Below, piece after piece: positions 9,165 through 22,261 of a stretch of 64,000 nt of DNA. Location of the stretch: contig OY720344.1 in assembly GCA_963082975.1 (NCBI GenBank), positions 75,442,053-75,506,052 of the forward strand, in the 5' to 3' direction. A program made the position numbers and the translations under genes. The stretch's first letter is position 1. Each line of letters starts with the position of its first letter. Source of the stretch: Labia minor. Taxonomy: Eukaryota > Arthropoda > Insecta > Dermaptera > Spongiphoridae. A model generated the notes under the pieces. The model searched no databases, was not told the DNA's origin, and worked only from the letters and a program-made list of their open reading frames with translations.

Positions 9165-11660
9165 AAATCTGTAAACATTTAGATTTAATTTAATAGTCAA
9201 GATGCTATATACTTTTAATTAACAAATATATTAAAGATTATTTAAGAAGTAAAAGCAACATTCTATGTTTAAAATTATTTTTAATGATTCAATATATATT
9301 TTTATTTTTTATAGAAAATATAACTATACCTTCATCATTTCATAATGTTCATTTCATTTAATAATTTCAACAAATGAATATGAATATTTTGGAAATTTTA
9401 ATTTTTTTTGTAAATGAAAAATTATTGTAGTCTAAAGAATAAAAAATTTAGAAAAAATATTTAAATGATAATTTTAAAAAAATCTTATCTATCTCTCTAT
9501 CTCTATATATATATATATATTATTTTAAAAGATAGTTAAATAAATAGTTTTTTCAAAGTATATTTTACCAATGTTGAGTTGATCCAAATCCATCACCATT
9601 AATCCATGCATTAGTTTAGCATACACGAAATGGGATAAAATAAGATTTGTTACTCAGCCACGATCAATTTCAGAATTAATCTCTTATATGAGATAAGAAA
9701 TCTTTAAAAAAATCTTAAAGAAAATTTTTTAACTCTGATAAGGATCAATACATTTATTTAAAAATATATCTATATTTTGCTTAACGATTTATAATTAAAT
9801 ATATATAAGTATATATATAAATATATTTATAAAATTAAAAAACGATATTAACAATGAGCAAATACTATTCATCATTAAGTTAATTTCTAAAGAAATTATA
9901 TTATTTTCAAAATTATGAAAATTAATATGTGTATTTTCTTTTTATTGAAATGGCTTACTATATTGAAACTCTTCAAAATAATAAAAAACCTGAATGCAGC
10001 TCTCATTGATTTCGTCCTTATCCATCTATTATATTTATATTTAAAGTATAACAATAATTTGTATTATAAGAAAAAACTGCCATCTGATTTTAGCAGTAAA
10101 ATATTTTTTAATATCACAAACACATATATTTATTAAATAAGGCATTTCGTTAAAATGGAGAGAATAATTTTTAATTAAATTACACAAAGTTAAATATCAA
10201 TGATGTAAAGTAGTACTTCTGAAAAAAAGATGCAGTAACATCCCATGTATTTACCAAATTTCAATTTCGCACATCTTTTCAATTATTCGTTATATTGTGA
10301 ATATAAACATATACAGATGGTTACAGATTGTGTTATATATTATTATTAAAATAGATTAATTATTATGAAATAATATTAAGTTTAAGCTAGTTATTAAGTT
10401 AAATGGATATTTTTATATTAAAGCATCCATAAACATGTATAAATGAATTAACTCGTTTAGCAAAATAATAAACACGCTAAATATGAAATAGAATATCTTG
10501 CACAATGTAAACATTGAATCAGTAGATTATAAATCTTTAATGATTATCAAAAGACACAGTAATTTGTCAATCATAAAGCAGATCGAAACCTTGAAAACAT
10601 GTGTAAACTTCATGGTCCATTTCACCGATGAGAAAGCTATATATGCTATATATATATATATATATATATATGCACCATAATAAAAAAATTAATTAATTTC
10701 AAATCAAATTGTAGTTTTTGATATTTATTAATTTTCTAATGAAATTAATGTGAATACCGTTAGTTTGTTCTAAATATCCAATCATTGAATGAATTAGTAA
10801 AATTAGAATTACAAATTTATTGTTATTAATTAATTCATAAAATAATTCACAAGTGAACACTTTAATTAGGATTATGATACTTACATATATCTAAAAAAAA
10901 TATTGTAAAATTTACCAATATAATAAATATAGTTTTTTTTTCAAAATTATAAAAATATTTTTCAATTAACCCTTGTCATTTTTCTAATTTTATGTAAATT
11001 TCTCAACTTTTTTATTTTTCCTAATCCTTACAATTATTTTTCAATTTGTTTCGATATTTTAAATTCAATGCACATAAAAAAAACATGTAGAATTAACTTA
11101 CAAAACTTATTTTTTAATTTACAAAACAATTTTAATTACAATTGAATTATTATCAATTAGTTAGGGTGGAGGTGACTGGTGTGGGATGAACTGACTCAAT
11201 AACTGAGGTAATAATAAATAGCTTGTTGTTTATCAAATTTTTCATGCACACTCACACACATTTAACAATATGAGAAATTTCGCTAAAAATAAATAAACAT
11301 TCTCATTTTTAGTAATAATTTGTTGAATGTACAATAAATTTTATTTAATTGGTATAAATGTCTTGTTTAATTTAATTAAGTGAGGAATCATGGATATACA
11401 CACACAATCAATGTATTTCATGCTTGAAGTTTTTTGTCCGTGTCAATTTGTCATTTATAACTAAAGAGAAAATTTCACAATTTCAGGATTATTAATTCTA
11501 TTTCAATGCTATCTTATAATTAAATAAAAATAACAAAGATTTTTTGTGCAATTAATATATAATCTCTATTTATATAACACTTCTGAATTCAAAGCTCTAG
11601 CTACCTTATTCATCCATATATCTCTATTCTGAGCCATCTCCATTCGTCTATATATATATA
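9165..11660. other. AT-rich intergenic DNA
   Basis: No repeat shared with the rest of the window and no recognisable protein. Short frames at 9915-10136 and 10498-10680 are Ile/Leu/Lys/Tyr-rich and the second runs into a (TA)n tract at about 10646-10672. They look like chance frames. Confidence 0.5.
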
Positions 11661-12068
11661 CTAGCTGCTCCGAGCGCCTTCCAGGCGCTCTTCACACCTA
11701 GACGGGGGCTCCGCCCCCTGTACCCCCGAGTGTAGTATTTGGTTGAAAGTCTGTATGTAAAAGGTTTTCATCCATTTTGTTTCAATCAGTATAAGTAGAT
11801 AAGACATATATTTGTTTTCTTAGAAAATATATATTTTAATTTAATCAGTAAATTAATTATATATTATTATTGCATATGTTATATTTATCTAACTCTGTGT
11901 CTATACAGTTTTCGAAAGTTCTTAGCCGCAGCATCCACTTTTCTCTAAGAGTCCCTATCCTGAGCTACAACCAAATCCTACCCTGTCCCATCTCTCCCAT
12001 GTCCCTTCCTTCATTGTCCACCCACCTTGATCTTTGGTCTTCCACCGGATGTTTCCCAATATTTGCAT
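11661..12068 (-). mobile_element. LINE family L1x 3' end with double-hairpin tail
   Basis: The minus-strand 3' terminus at 11661 shows the two hairpins GGGGGCGGAGCCCCC and GAGCGCCTGGAAGGCGCTC. The second has a 2-bp-longer loop region than in sister copies, yet still folds with a complete stem. Upstream of the tail are remnants of the GKPxGRP-type C-terminus seen in the better copy at 13902-14975. 5' truncated near 12068. Confidence 0.75.
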
Positions 12069-12325
12069 GTGTGTCTGCATACATATCTACGTATATGATA
12101 ACTGAATAATAATAATAATAATAATGTATTAAATGAATATAATTGAAATTTTAGTTTTAATTGCACTTTTTTTTTGGTTTTTATTTTTATTTATTTTTAT
12201 TGGAATTATTTCAAATAATAATATACCGTTTAATACGTGAAAATAATAATAATAATAATAATAATTTATTAAATTAATAAAATTGAAATTTTATTTTTTA
12301 TTATTACATTTTTATTTTTATTTTT

Positions 12326-12638
12326 TACCGACCGACGATAGTAAGGGAGGTATTGTTTTCTAACCAAATTTCACATGTGGAGATTTTTACATATCTCCAC
12401 GAATATTTCTTAATTTAAAATTATATGAAGTCACCCGGCCATTCATGACGTCACAGCCTGGTCTTACATATGTATTACAAATAAAATAAAATTAAAAATA
12501 TTTATTATTTATGTATCCATATCTGTTTTTTATTACATTAATAGATATATGAAAATTATTTGAAATTGTTTCTGTAGCTGGAAATTAATTTACTTCAAAC
12601 CGTCGGTCGGTTCGGACCTGGCCACAGGTCAACTTATT
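12326..12638 (+). mobile_element. HINE-like element, copy b (internally deleted)
   Basis: 5' end TACCGACCGACGATAG at about 12326. 3' end CGTCGGTCGGTT plus hairpin GACCTGGCCACAGGTC and AACTTATT at about 12638. The microsatellite core is deleted, giving about 310 bp. A CRE-like GACGTCA lies near 12448. Confidence 0.75.
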
Positions 12639-12839
12639 TTGTTAATAATTTATTTTTATTTTTTATTTTTTTTGTTAATAATTATTACATTTTTATTTGT
12701 TCGAAAATTATTTCTACTTTATTAATTGTTAATAGTTATTACATTTTAATTAACAGTTTTCGGAATAAGTATATTCTCTTATTTTATAGAGATTATTATT
12801 TTACATATATATGAATATAATATAAATATTTTTAATTTT

Positions 12840-13370
12840 ATTTTAAGAATAGATATATATCTAAAAGGAGGTAGCTGTGACGTCACATATATACATTTAA
12901 ATTAAAAACAACTAATGAAGATGATTTTTTCCAGATATGTGATCAATAAAACTAAATAACTTAAGAGTATAACTAATGGTTTTCAATTTATAAAATCTAA
13001 TTTAACACACAACAATTCCGTCTCATTATTGTATTGTAATACAAAGTTAGAAATATTAAGTTTAAAAAAAATTTAAAATATTTGAATTTTGAAAATTATA
13101 TGTAGCGCCATCTGTCGATAGTTTTGTGACACTACAGACTTTTAGCAATATATTACTAATTAAATTAATTTTGGATAAATTAATTTTGGATTTAACTACA
13201 CTAAAACCTTTCTTGGTATGCCCACAACAATCCCTGAAAGTTTCACCGTAATCGGACGGGTAGTTTTTGAGTCTATAAGAGACAGACAGACAGACACACA
13301 GACAGACAGACACACAGACACACAGACACACAGACATTGCCTTTTATATATATAGATAGATATATATATT
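12840..13370 (+). repeat. Interspersed repeat with (GACA)n core, family R3
   Basis: Begins near the TATATATCTAAAAGGAGG segment with a TGACGTCA site at about 12879. It contains CACCGTAATCGGACGG, a GACAGACA/CACAGACA tract at 13280-13335, and ends CCTTTTATATATATAGATAG. The end resembles that of family R2 (16815, 22262 and 52835). The open frames on the minus strand are translations of the microsatellite. Confidence 0.55.
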
Positions 13371-13900
13371 CTCATTAGATCATAACATTGGCCTTCCCAC
13401 TCCAGACCTTTCCTAATTGGTCTTCCTATAAACAAAATTCTCCACACTCATAAGAACCACATCAACAAGCCATTTCGGTTATTTACTCATTCAATTACAA
13501 ACCCTACATGTTCGATTAGTTTTGCGTTAAAGTTTTTATTATGAAAAGTAATTTTTGAGGGAAATTTACGTTTTTGTGAGATTTTAGTCTCGACGCTTCG
13601 GCGCCCATTTTGGCGCCATTTTTAAGAGAATTCGTTTTTTAGGAGGGGATTTTTTTGTTTCTGGGTATATGCAACTAAGGTTCATAGATAGTGTTTGGGA
13701 TTGGTTGGTAAATGTTTAATGTTTTATTTATTATATTTTGAAGCTCTGAAATATCCCCGACATTACCACTAATTCTGATATCACCCAATGGAGTGGTTCG
13801 ACCGGTACTTTTGCCAAAGGGTATATATAGAAGATAGATGGTAGATGTGCATTTAAATCTTTTGATAATTTATTAATAGTATATATATATATATATATAT
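13371..13900. other. Single-copy segment with GC-richer patches
   Basis: Contains GACGCTTCGGCGCCCATTTT around 13594 and CCGACATTACCACTAATTC around 13757. No open frame and no second copy in the window. A (TA)n run occupies 13880-13900, directly before the LINE tail. Confidence 0.4.
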
Positions 13901-13901
13901 A

Positions 13902-14975
13902 CTAGCTGCTCAGAGCGCCTTCGGCGCTCTTCACACCTAGACGGGGGCTCCGCCCCCTGTACCCCCGAGTTGTACATAGTATTTGGTGGTTGAAAGTATT
14001 AAAAGGTTTTCATCCATTTTGTTTCAATCAGTATATTACATAAAACATTCATTTCTTTTTGTGTTCTTATTTAAAAAATATTTTTTAATTTAATCACTAT
14101 ATTAATTATATATATTATTATTGTATATGTTATATCTATCTACCTATGTGGCTCAAAGATACTCGAAAGTTCTTAGCCGCAACAACCACATTTCTCCAAG
14201 TGTCCCTATCCTGAGCCCTTATTCCATCTCTCTTACGTCCCTTCCTACGCGTCATTGGTTTTCCAAGCGGACGTTTTCCAATCGGTCTTCCCACCAATAT
14301 GTTTTTCCTCTCCCATTCTTGCCACGTGCCCTGCCTATCGCAGCTTTTTCCCTTTTATAACCCTAACTATTTCTGAAGATGCAGAGAGGCCATGCAATTT
14401 CTTGTTATACAGTCTCCCTCATACCCGGTGACCTCATCTTTCTTTGGCCAATAAATGCAGAGAAGAATCCTATTCTCAAATACTCTGAATCTACTCTCAT
14501 CTCCAAGGGTCATAGACCATGCCTCCCACCCATATAATGCAACAGGCAAAATAATCTTTTTATATATTCCCTTTGATAATAATTTTGAAGAGATAAGCCT
14601 CTTTATTGCAGATAACAGGCGTTTCCCGATTGCAACCCCGATTTAAATTCTTCTCAAATATTATTATCCTTCGTGATTACATTCAATTTTTATACATATT
14701 CAAATTCTACATTTTGCATCTTAAGATTTTGTATGTTAATACTCTTCCTCTTTGTTACTAAATATTTTTTCTTATCACTATTAATTTCAAACCTCCATTA
14801 AATTTTCCTCGCTATCTGTAATTGCAATTGCCGAATCTCCTATTATATTTAAGTCGTCTGAGTAACCTAATATTTTACAATTGATTTCCGCATCTTATTC
14901 TTTCTTTACTACCTTCAAGAGAAATTTGAAGATTGAAAATTTGAAAAAGTTTATCCGGATCTATTGAGTTATGCG
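13902..14975 (-). mobile_element. LINE family L1x, 3' part with RT palm remnant and double-hairpin tail
   Basis: The minus strand encodes part of a non-LTR retrotransposon ORF2. A YSDD (catalytic YADD) box lies at 14853-14867 in ILGYSDDLNIIGDS. Further on is MPVALYGWEAWSMT then FENRIL and KKDEVTG (14367-14549), then remnants of the HVARM..GKPxGRP..R C-terminus, and finally the two-hairpin tail at 13902-13970. Frames are interrupted by stops and shifts, so it is dead. The clade was not assigned. Confidence 0.85.
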
Positions 14976-15779
14976 TATGTTTTACTAAAGTCTACAAATA
15001 ATTAGTGAACAGAAATATTGAATTCGCGGTTTTGTTCCTAATATCTGTCATAATGAAAATATCTTAATTAATGTTGGTCGATTTGGCCTGAACCCGCAAT
15101 GATATCTCCTAATATTTCCTCCGCCTATAGTTTATAAGTATTGTATATGTTATAATAGAGTATAATATTTCTTGATCATTACATTTTGGTATTTTATTTT
15201 CATTGCTAGATTATTATTGAATATTTTTAATTATAATGAAACTTGAGAAAATGCAAAAATAGAGACTTGAGACAATTTATAAAAATTAACGGTATAAAAC
15301 TATAGATAAATTATCAATATATACATTCATTAATAGTATTAATTTAAATTAATTGATTTATTTGTTTTTTTATTATTAAGTTCATTTATTAATTTTTTAG
15401 ATCATAGTTATTTTCCTTAAAAGAAACTTAAATTCTGTGGTGCTAGGGGATTTGAAAATTATTCGTCGCAATATGAAGATTTCGCTTACAGTTTCTGTCA
15501 TGTCCGACCTCCATCCAACAGTTATTTTCTGTTAAGTTTTTTGCTTCTCTTAATCATGTGATCTATATATTTAATTTTTTTTGATTCATTATAATAAAAT
15601 TTAAACAAATAAAAATCTTTACTTTGTTAATTTATATAAATTTCAATATAAACTGATTGTGAGTGATACGCTAAGCCAATACTCTGAATATTTTGTGTAC
15701 AAAAATATTGAATGTTCTTAGCGAGATTTGATATAATGTTGTACGATTTGTCCTAAATCTGAATTAGAAGAAAATTATA

Positions 15780-16633
15780 AATTGCATTAAAATGAGACCT
15801 TTTAGAATAAATTATTTAATTGAAATGATATTTAAATATAAGAATTTAAAAAAATATTATATTCTTTGTTTGGCAATTGTTATTTAATTATGTGCAACAT
15901 GATTCGACTTGCACAGAGCATCGTTATTTTTTATTAATATCACATAATAAAAATGAATCTTTTAAACATAATAAATAAAAAAGACATTTTAATAAATTTA
16001 AAAAATATACCCAATTTAAAAATGTCAAAAATTTAAAACAACTTTATATCATCATATTTTAATTTTTATATAATATATATATATTTAGTAATTAATAATA
16101 GAGTAATTAAATTAAAATAAAAAACAAAGATAATATAATTCAGTCATTTTAATTCAGGTTAAATAATATTTTTTTTTATTATTCAATGATAAAATTTATA
16201 TATTATTATATATATATTATAGAAAAGAAGAAATATTCAATTAAATAAAAAATAATTTAAGATAAAAATATGATTTAATAAATATTTTAATTAAATTGAG
16301 AACTTTTAGAATAAATTATTTAATTGAATTGATATTTGTATATTAGAATTTAAAATAAAAAGGGAAATATTATAATAATTCTTCGATTGGGAATCTCTAT
16401 GATAATTCATTGTTTGAAATGATTCCGCTAGGCCGACAGTGAGCCGCGAGCTGCTCTTGAATGAACAACACGGAGAATTATATAAACTTTAAAAAATTAA
16501 TTTCTGCGGTTATTGATAAGATATTAATAAAATTTATAGCCTATGTTACTCTAGAGGTATATAAGAATATTGTGATGTAATTTCAAAGAAATCGGTTCAG
16601 CCAATTCTGAGTCTATAAAATAGTAATTTTCCG

Positions 16634-16696
<63 letters not shown>

Positions 16697-16815
16697 GTGA
16701 AAAATTCTAAAGTCACTTTTGGATTCTAGAGGTCATGAAACGCGAAGATATGCAAAAATTTTTAAATTCTGAGCAATGTGCAGACAAAAACCTTTTTTTA
16801 TATATATAGATATAT
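15780..16815 (+). repeat. Interspersed repeat family R2 (left-arm copy)
   Basis: Also found at 22262-23250 (reverse) and, without the LINE, at 51030-52835. The last ~100 bp are shared in spirit with R3. It includes GATTCCGCTAGGCCGACAGT at about 16420, a (GACA)n tract at 16634-16696 and the end TTTTATATATATAGATAT. There is an internal direct duplication: the AACTTTTAGAATAAATTAT unit occurs near 15800 and 16305. Non-coding. Confidence 0.7.
16634..16696. repeat. (GACA)n microsatellite
   Basis: About 16 tandem GACA units, against about 6 at the matching place 22378-22400 and about 3 to 4 at 52698-52713. Confidence 0.95.
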
Positions 16816-16843
16816 TACGTTTCGAGGACTCAATGAAATATAC

Positions 16844-17098
16844 CATCGATTCTCAACCTGTGGGGCAGGAATATCAAGAGAAAATATTACTTATTTAAAA
16901 AAGTTGATTAACAGTGACTGAAAGAAAATCACTTATACACGCTGAAAAACTCATATTTAATCAGTTAGTTAAAAATAATTTTAAAACAGATTTTAAAATA
17001 CTCAATAGTACATACATTTTATTAAAACCGGGGGGGGGGGGGGAAGAAAATTATATTTTAAAACTGAGCTGCTATTACAGTAAGGTTGAGAAATCCTG
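16844..17098. mobile_element. hAT-type MITE
   Basis: A 255-bp element bounded by inverted ends CATCGATTCTCAACC and GGTTGAGAAATCCTG, flanked by perfect 8-bp duplications AAATATAC at 16836-16843 and 17099-17106. TIRs of the CAGTGGTTCTCAACC type with 8-bp target duplications are typical of hAT elements. The interior has a run of 14 Gs at about 17030-17043 and no credible gene. Confidence 0.85.
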
Positions 17099-17106
17099 AA
17101 ATATAC

Positions 17107-19698
17107 ATTTATTATTGAAATTCTGGCGAAATTTTAATTAACCTAAAATAAAGAGAAGGAAATCGATAGTCTGTATTAAAATATTTATAAACAATAAAAA
17201 TAATCTTTCTATATATAAATATTAGTATAATTTATATCATACTCTTTTTTATAGAGTAGAATATGTTTGCATACTATTCTTACTTTCAATATATATAAAG
17301 AAAATACAAAATTGACTGACCTTATGTCATATTAGCAGAAATATTTAAAATGTCACACAGCATTTCTCTCTTTTATAAATGGATGCTAAATAAGTTACTG
17401 ATTTTATATTGAATATTCTTTTTAGGTCAACCAACATAAGAAAAAAAATGAATTTTTAATTACAACAAACTTTTATATATTGTCATGTTAAGAATTTATT
17501 CTTGTTTTGGAGTGTTTTTGATTATAAGCAATGAGAAATGTTGTTATTAGATATACCCATAATATTTTAATATTTTGATTAAATTAAAATTTAATCCAGG
17601 TTATTTTTTTATCACTTTAAATGCTTGAGAGCACTTTTAAAAATATATTAAATTTTTTTTCCATAATTTTTTCATATTTATTTATAATATATATATAGTA
17701 GAGTGAGAGTAAAATATTTTTAACTAGAATATCAAGCAAAGAAAATATGAGTGGATTTTTTAAATTTTTATTTCGTTTTAAATTATAATTTTATATCAAG
17801 TTAATTTTATAAATGATAAAAATTTTTTAATATTATTATAAAATATCAAGTTTATATAAAAGTTTCGAATTAATTTAGTTAAAAAAGTAAACAATTTATT
17901 ATAATCTATTTTAGTAAATATTAAAAAAATAAATTAATTGAATAGGGAGTTTTTTGGTTAGAATTTTTTTTTATTGAATTTCAAATGATATATGAGATGT
18001 ATGTCCTAAATTTCTATATTATGAAGATGTATTGCTGTCATCAAAATATTCAGGGTAATTAATTCATGGAAATTATAATATGCTGGGTATGTGGTTAGGA
18101 TGAGAGAAGTATGAAAGCCTTATATGGGGCTTGGAAAGGAAAAAGGGAAAACTAGGGCCCTTGACTTTTAGACTGTTTTGTAGATATGGAGATAAGACGA
18201 GAAGTTTTCAGAATTCAATGGGGAATTATTTATTATTGTTTGTAAAATTCTTTAAAATGTGACCTTAGAACTATGTGAAAATCTTAAAAAGATATAACTT
18301 CTAAATACCATATGAAATATTATGTATTATAAGTTATTTTTATTTCTAACTTTAGAAATTGAAAAAAAAATCTTTATAATTTTAATTTCAAATTAAAATT
18401 TTAAAAATCTATTTTCATTTAGATACCCCTGAATGAATATTCATATTGATTTAAAACAATCTCTTTTATCTGTCGTAATGATGAATTATTTTTTTATTAA
18501 TGCATTTTTATATTTAATACTAGAAAACAATAAACAAAAAATAAATCCCTATTTCTCTACTCTTGTGACTGCAATCATACTCGTTCTTATCCTAAGTCAC
18601 CTCCATCCAATTCCTATCTTCTCCCAATTCCCTTTTATTTTATATTGGCAGTCCATTTTAGTCTACCAAGCTTTTTCTTTTTAAATGCATTTCAATTCAT
18701 TTTAAATATTTTAATATTAAAATTGCTTTCAGAAATTATTCTAATAAATCTATTTGAATAAATATATTTTTGTTATAATTAAAAAAATATGCAGATCTAT
18801 GTAGAAAATGTGTAAGAAAAAAAAATACAACGACAAAAATGTTGGTATTATATTATATATCAACTGATGTGTTTTAACTTTGAAATGAGAAGTGGAAATC
18901 TTAAAATATATTATTTTACAAGTTGAACTTACATAAATGTAACCTATAATTATGAAAATTTTCCCGATTTTTATGTTTAAATTCTAAAAAATTATTAAAC
19001 CGTATATTTTATACATGTATGTTTTGGATCATTAGTTGAAAAATTATAGTATTCCATACTTATTTGTAAGACATGAAAGTATTAACAATAAAATTTATAA
19101 ATTTAAGTTCCAGATGGTAGCTTAGTGGTTGTATTACTAACCTATAGATCTTCAAGATGAAGGTGTATACCATATCAAATCAATTAGTTTTAAGATCAAA
19201 TTATTAAACATAATAAATGCGAAGGAAGCCTAAAATAAGCATTTATCTCGAAAATCAATAAAAATAAACTCCAATTGTCCTATTTATTTGTGTTTAAGAG
19301 TTTTATATAGAAATTTTAACAAAAAGAAAAAAGTATCATCATCTTGTAAATGAATTAGTTTCGAAAGCTTGCTTCTAATAATCATCATATAATCCTTTCA
19401 TACAATATAAATCATTTAATAATAATAATTCAGTGCATCTATGCATTAAAAAATTACGAAGTGTAAAGATAATAGATCTAATTTTAAGAATTGTTTATTC
19501 TAAACGTATATTGGTAATATATAATATATACATATATTTATTCTATTGAAAAATATAAAAATAAAATAAATAGGTCATGTTAATCTATCAATAATAAAAT
19601 TATTAATTTAAATAATTACTATATAATTTATGATTTTTCTTTTCCCACCATTGCTGGTAGTTTTTATATATGCTAAAATCGAATCTTCATCATATTTT
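17107..19698. other. AT-rich DNA, part of the inverted-repeat spacer
   Basis: No repeat or gene supported. A Ser/Pro/Leu-rich stretch near 18540-18660 resembles degraded LINE sequence of the type near 59680-59750, but the similarity is too weak to call. Confidence 0.45.
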
Positions 19699-20475
19699 TA
19701 CCGACCAACGATAGGAAGGGAAGGTATTGTTTTTACACCAAATGTCACATGTGGAGATTTTTACATATATCCACGAATCATGCATTTTGTCAACAGAAAA
19801 AAAGTATTTTAGCATGATGTCTGTCAGTTTGTCCGTCCGTACGTTGTGTGTCCGTATAGAGGTGTACGGCATAAACGGCTCAGCGGATTTTTATAAAAAA
19901 AATTTGGTATATTTACTTAATACATTAATTCCATGAATTCTTCAACTTTTGGTGTATATCCAGAAACCGGAAGTGGTAATATTACCGACCGACGATAGGA
20001 AGGGAAGGTATTGTTTTCACTCCAAATTTCACATGAGGAGATTTTTTACATATCTCCACGAATGTTTGTTAACAGAAAAAAGTTTTTAGCATGATGTTTG
20101 TCCGTCCGTTCATTGTGTGTCCGTATAGACGTATACAGCTGGAACGGCTCAACGGATTTTGATAAAATTTGGTATATTTACTTAATGCATCAGTAACATG
20201 AATTCATCAACTGGTGTATATCCAGGAACTGGAAGTAGTAGTTTACAAAGTATTAATTTTATATTTATTGTCGAGAATATTTCACTTAAAATATAGTAGT
20301 AATTAAAAATTAAGTAATTAAACTAAAAATAAAAACTAAGATAATATAATTTAATCATTTTAATTCAAATTTTAAAAATATTTTTTTGATACTTTATATA
20401 TATTTATATAATGTCATTTGGAAATTAATTGATTTCAAATCGTCGATCGGTTCTGTTCCTGGCTACAGCTCAAAT
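19699..20475 (+). mobile_element. HINE-like element, copy c (degenerate, duplicated 5' half)
   Basis: Two head-to-tail 5' halves start ACCGACCAACGATAGG (about 19701) and ACCGACCGACGATAGG (about 19985). Each has a GTCCGTCCG core. The 3' sub-terminal motif GTCGATCGGTT with a decayed hairpin is found about 20445-20475. The region between is AT-rich and diverged. Small frames here are translations of the repeat. Confidence 0.6.
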
Positions 20476-22261
20476 TTATAATATATATTAACATTAACAG
20501 ACACCATTTGGTGTAAAAATTCATTACACATTTAGTTAAAAATCTATCTTTATTTTTAAAATCTAATTCTTTTAATTAAAAAAAATATAGACTAGTTAAT
20601 TATAAAATAATATTATATATTACGATTGAATTTTGATTCATTTAGATAGGTACTTATAAAAAAATTAATTTGCTTTAAAAACAATTTTTATTCAAATTAT
20701 TTTATATTATCAATATTTTTATAATGGACAAAGATTAACAACTTATTTCGTTAAGCTGAGAAAAAAATATCTACATAAATGTTTTTATTTCATTTGTTGG
20801 GTTATTATTGTAAAAAAAAAATAAAATATTTTTTCCGCATTTTATCTCAAATAAACAGATTAAACCGGAGGGATTAATTTTTCATTTTATTCCCGAAATA
20901 TTTTTATATTATTTTTTTTTTTTTAATATTTTGTTATGTGTATTTCCTAAAATCACTCATGATTGATTGGGTGACATTAATAATAGCTTTGCGAATGAGA
21001 GGTGGAGCGGGTATGACCCCAGGTCAGTTTGTGACCCAGAAAACGAGTCGGCCGGACTTAAAGAGAAACTTAAAAAGTTGACTCTTGTGTTAGTATTTAA
21101 TTTTTTTTTTTTAATTAAAATGACCATTAGAATTTCTTTTTTTTCTAAAAAAATTAGAAATTAAAATAACTTTTGTTATTTAATTTTAACTATTATATAT
21201 ATATTTATTAAATTCTCTAATATATATAGATAATTTAATTCGACGTTATTAGGTTTACATATTATAATATATTAGTTGTCCTATAAATATATGGTTGAGC
21301 CTAATAATATCGATTTCAATTCTCTAATAAACTCATCTTTAATTGGTTATTCCAAGTTCGGAGGTTATTATAACTGTTACACAAATTTAATAACATTCAG
21401 AAGCATGAACAAAAATAAATTATATTTTTTTTTTGTTTCATGTATTGACTGTCGATTTTTATACCACAACTTTAATTTAACAAATATTTTTGTAAACAAT
21501 TTTGATTATAAAAAATATAAAATATAAATCAATATATATATTATAACTAAAAAAATTATTAATATTATTTAAAATTAAAACACATGCTTATTACTCCCAT
21601 TTTAAATAACTTTAAAGATTAAAAATGCTTAGATTTTGTCTATTAAAATTCTTAACGAGTGAAAGGGGATATTTAAAAATTACGAATTCTGCTTATAAAG
21701 TAGTTATATCCATTTAAATAATTAATAATAATAATGATAGTAATTTTGATTAAATTAACTCACTTGACCAAGCTTCATACATTTAATTAATATTATTAAA
21801 AAAATAAGAAATAGACTGAAATATCTATATTTTTTTATATTAATTAACTTTTATTCTTAATTAATTTTGAACGATCTATAAAATCAAACTTTATTTCTAT
21901 TTTATAATTTATTCTTACATGAATTAAGCAAAATAAAATATTTGCACATTTTTTAAATCAATATTTATTATTCTATTTCTAATATAGCTGCTAAGAGCAC
22001 CTACGGCTAAGCTCACTCTAATTTCAATTACCCAGCGTTTCTTTATTAAAAAAAAATTATCTAAAAAAAGTATTAAAAAATTTAACATTATCATATCAAT
22101 AAAATCAAACAATTAAAAATGCTTAGATTTTAGGTATCAATTATAAGAAACGACGCATATTAATACGCCGAACGTTTGGAAACATGAGATACACCAATAT
22201 ACCAACTTTGGTCTCAATCTGTCATATGGAAATCTATAGAAAATAGTTTTTTCATAAGTAT
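20476..22261. other. AT-rich spacer with one GC-richer patch
   Basis: The patch at about 20960-21080 (GGTGGAGCGGGTATGACCCC and GAGTCGGCCGGACTTAAAGA) stands out but has no second copy and no domain. The rest is A/T-rich. A frame at 21276-21527 is Asn/Phe/Tyr-rich with no recognisable fold. Confidence 0.4.

Larger units (their letters stand above)
13902..16815. repeat. Left arm of a long inverted repeat (~2.9 kb)
   Basis: Matches 22262-25161 in reverse complement, over LINE sequence (13902-14975), intervening DNA, and the R2 repeat (about 15780-16815). Both arms end outward exactly at the LINE tail CTAGCTGCTC and inward at TATATATATAGAT. The arms differ by scattered substitutions and by the length of the (GACA)n tract (about 16 units here, about 6 in the other arm). 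Confidence 0.85.

Noticed and set aside
13062..13447. Two overlapping minus-strand frames rich in Cys, Val and Ser
   Set aside because: They translate the GACA/CACA microsatellite of repeat R3.
20967..21164. Frame starting MGDINNSFANERWSGYD, possible exon or tRNA-derived SINE
   Set aside because: Only one copy, no credible B box, and the frame runs into a Phe/Lys-rich AT tail.
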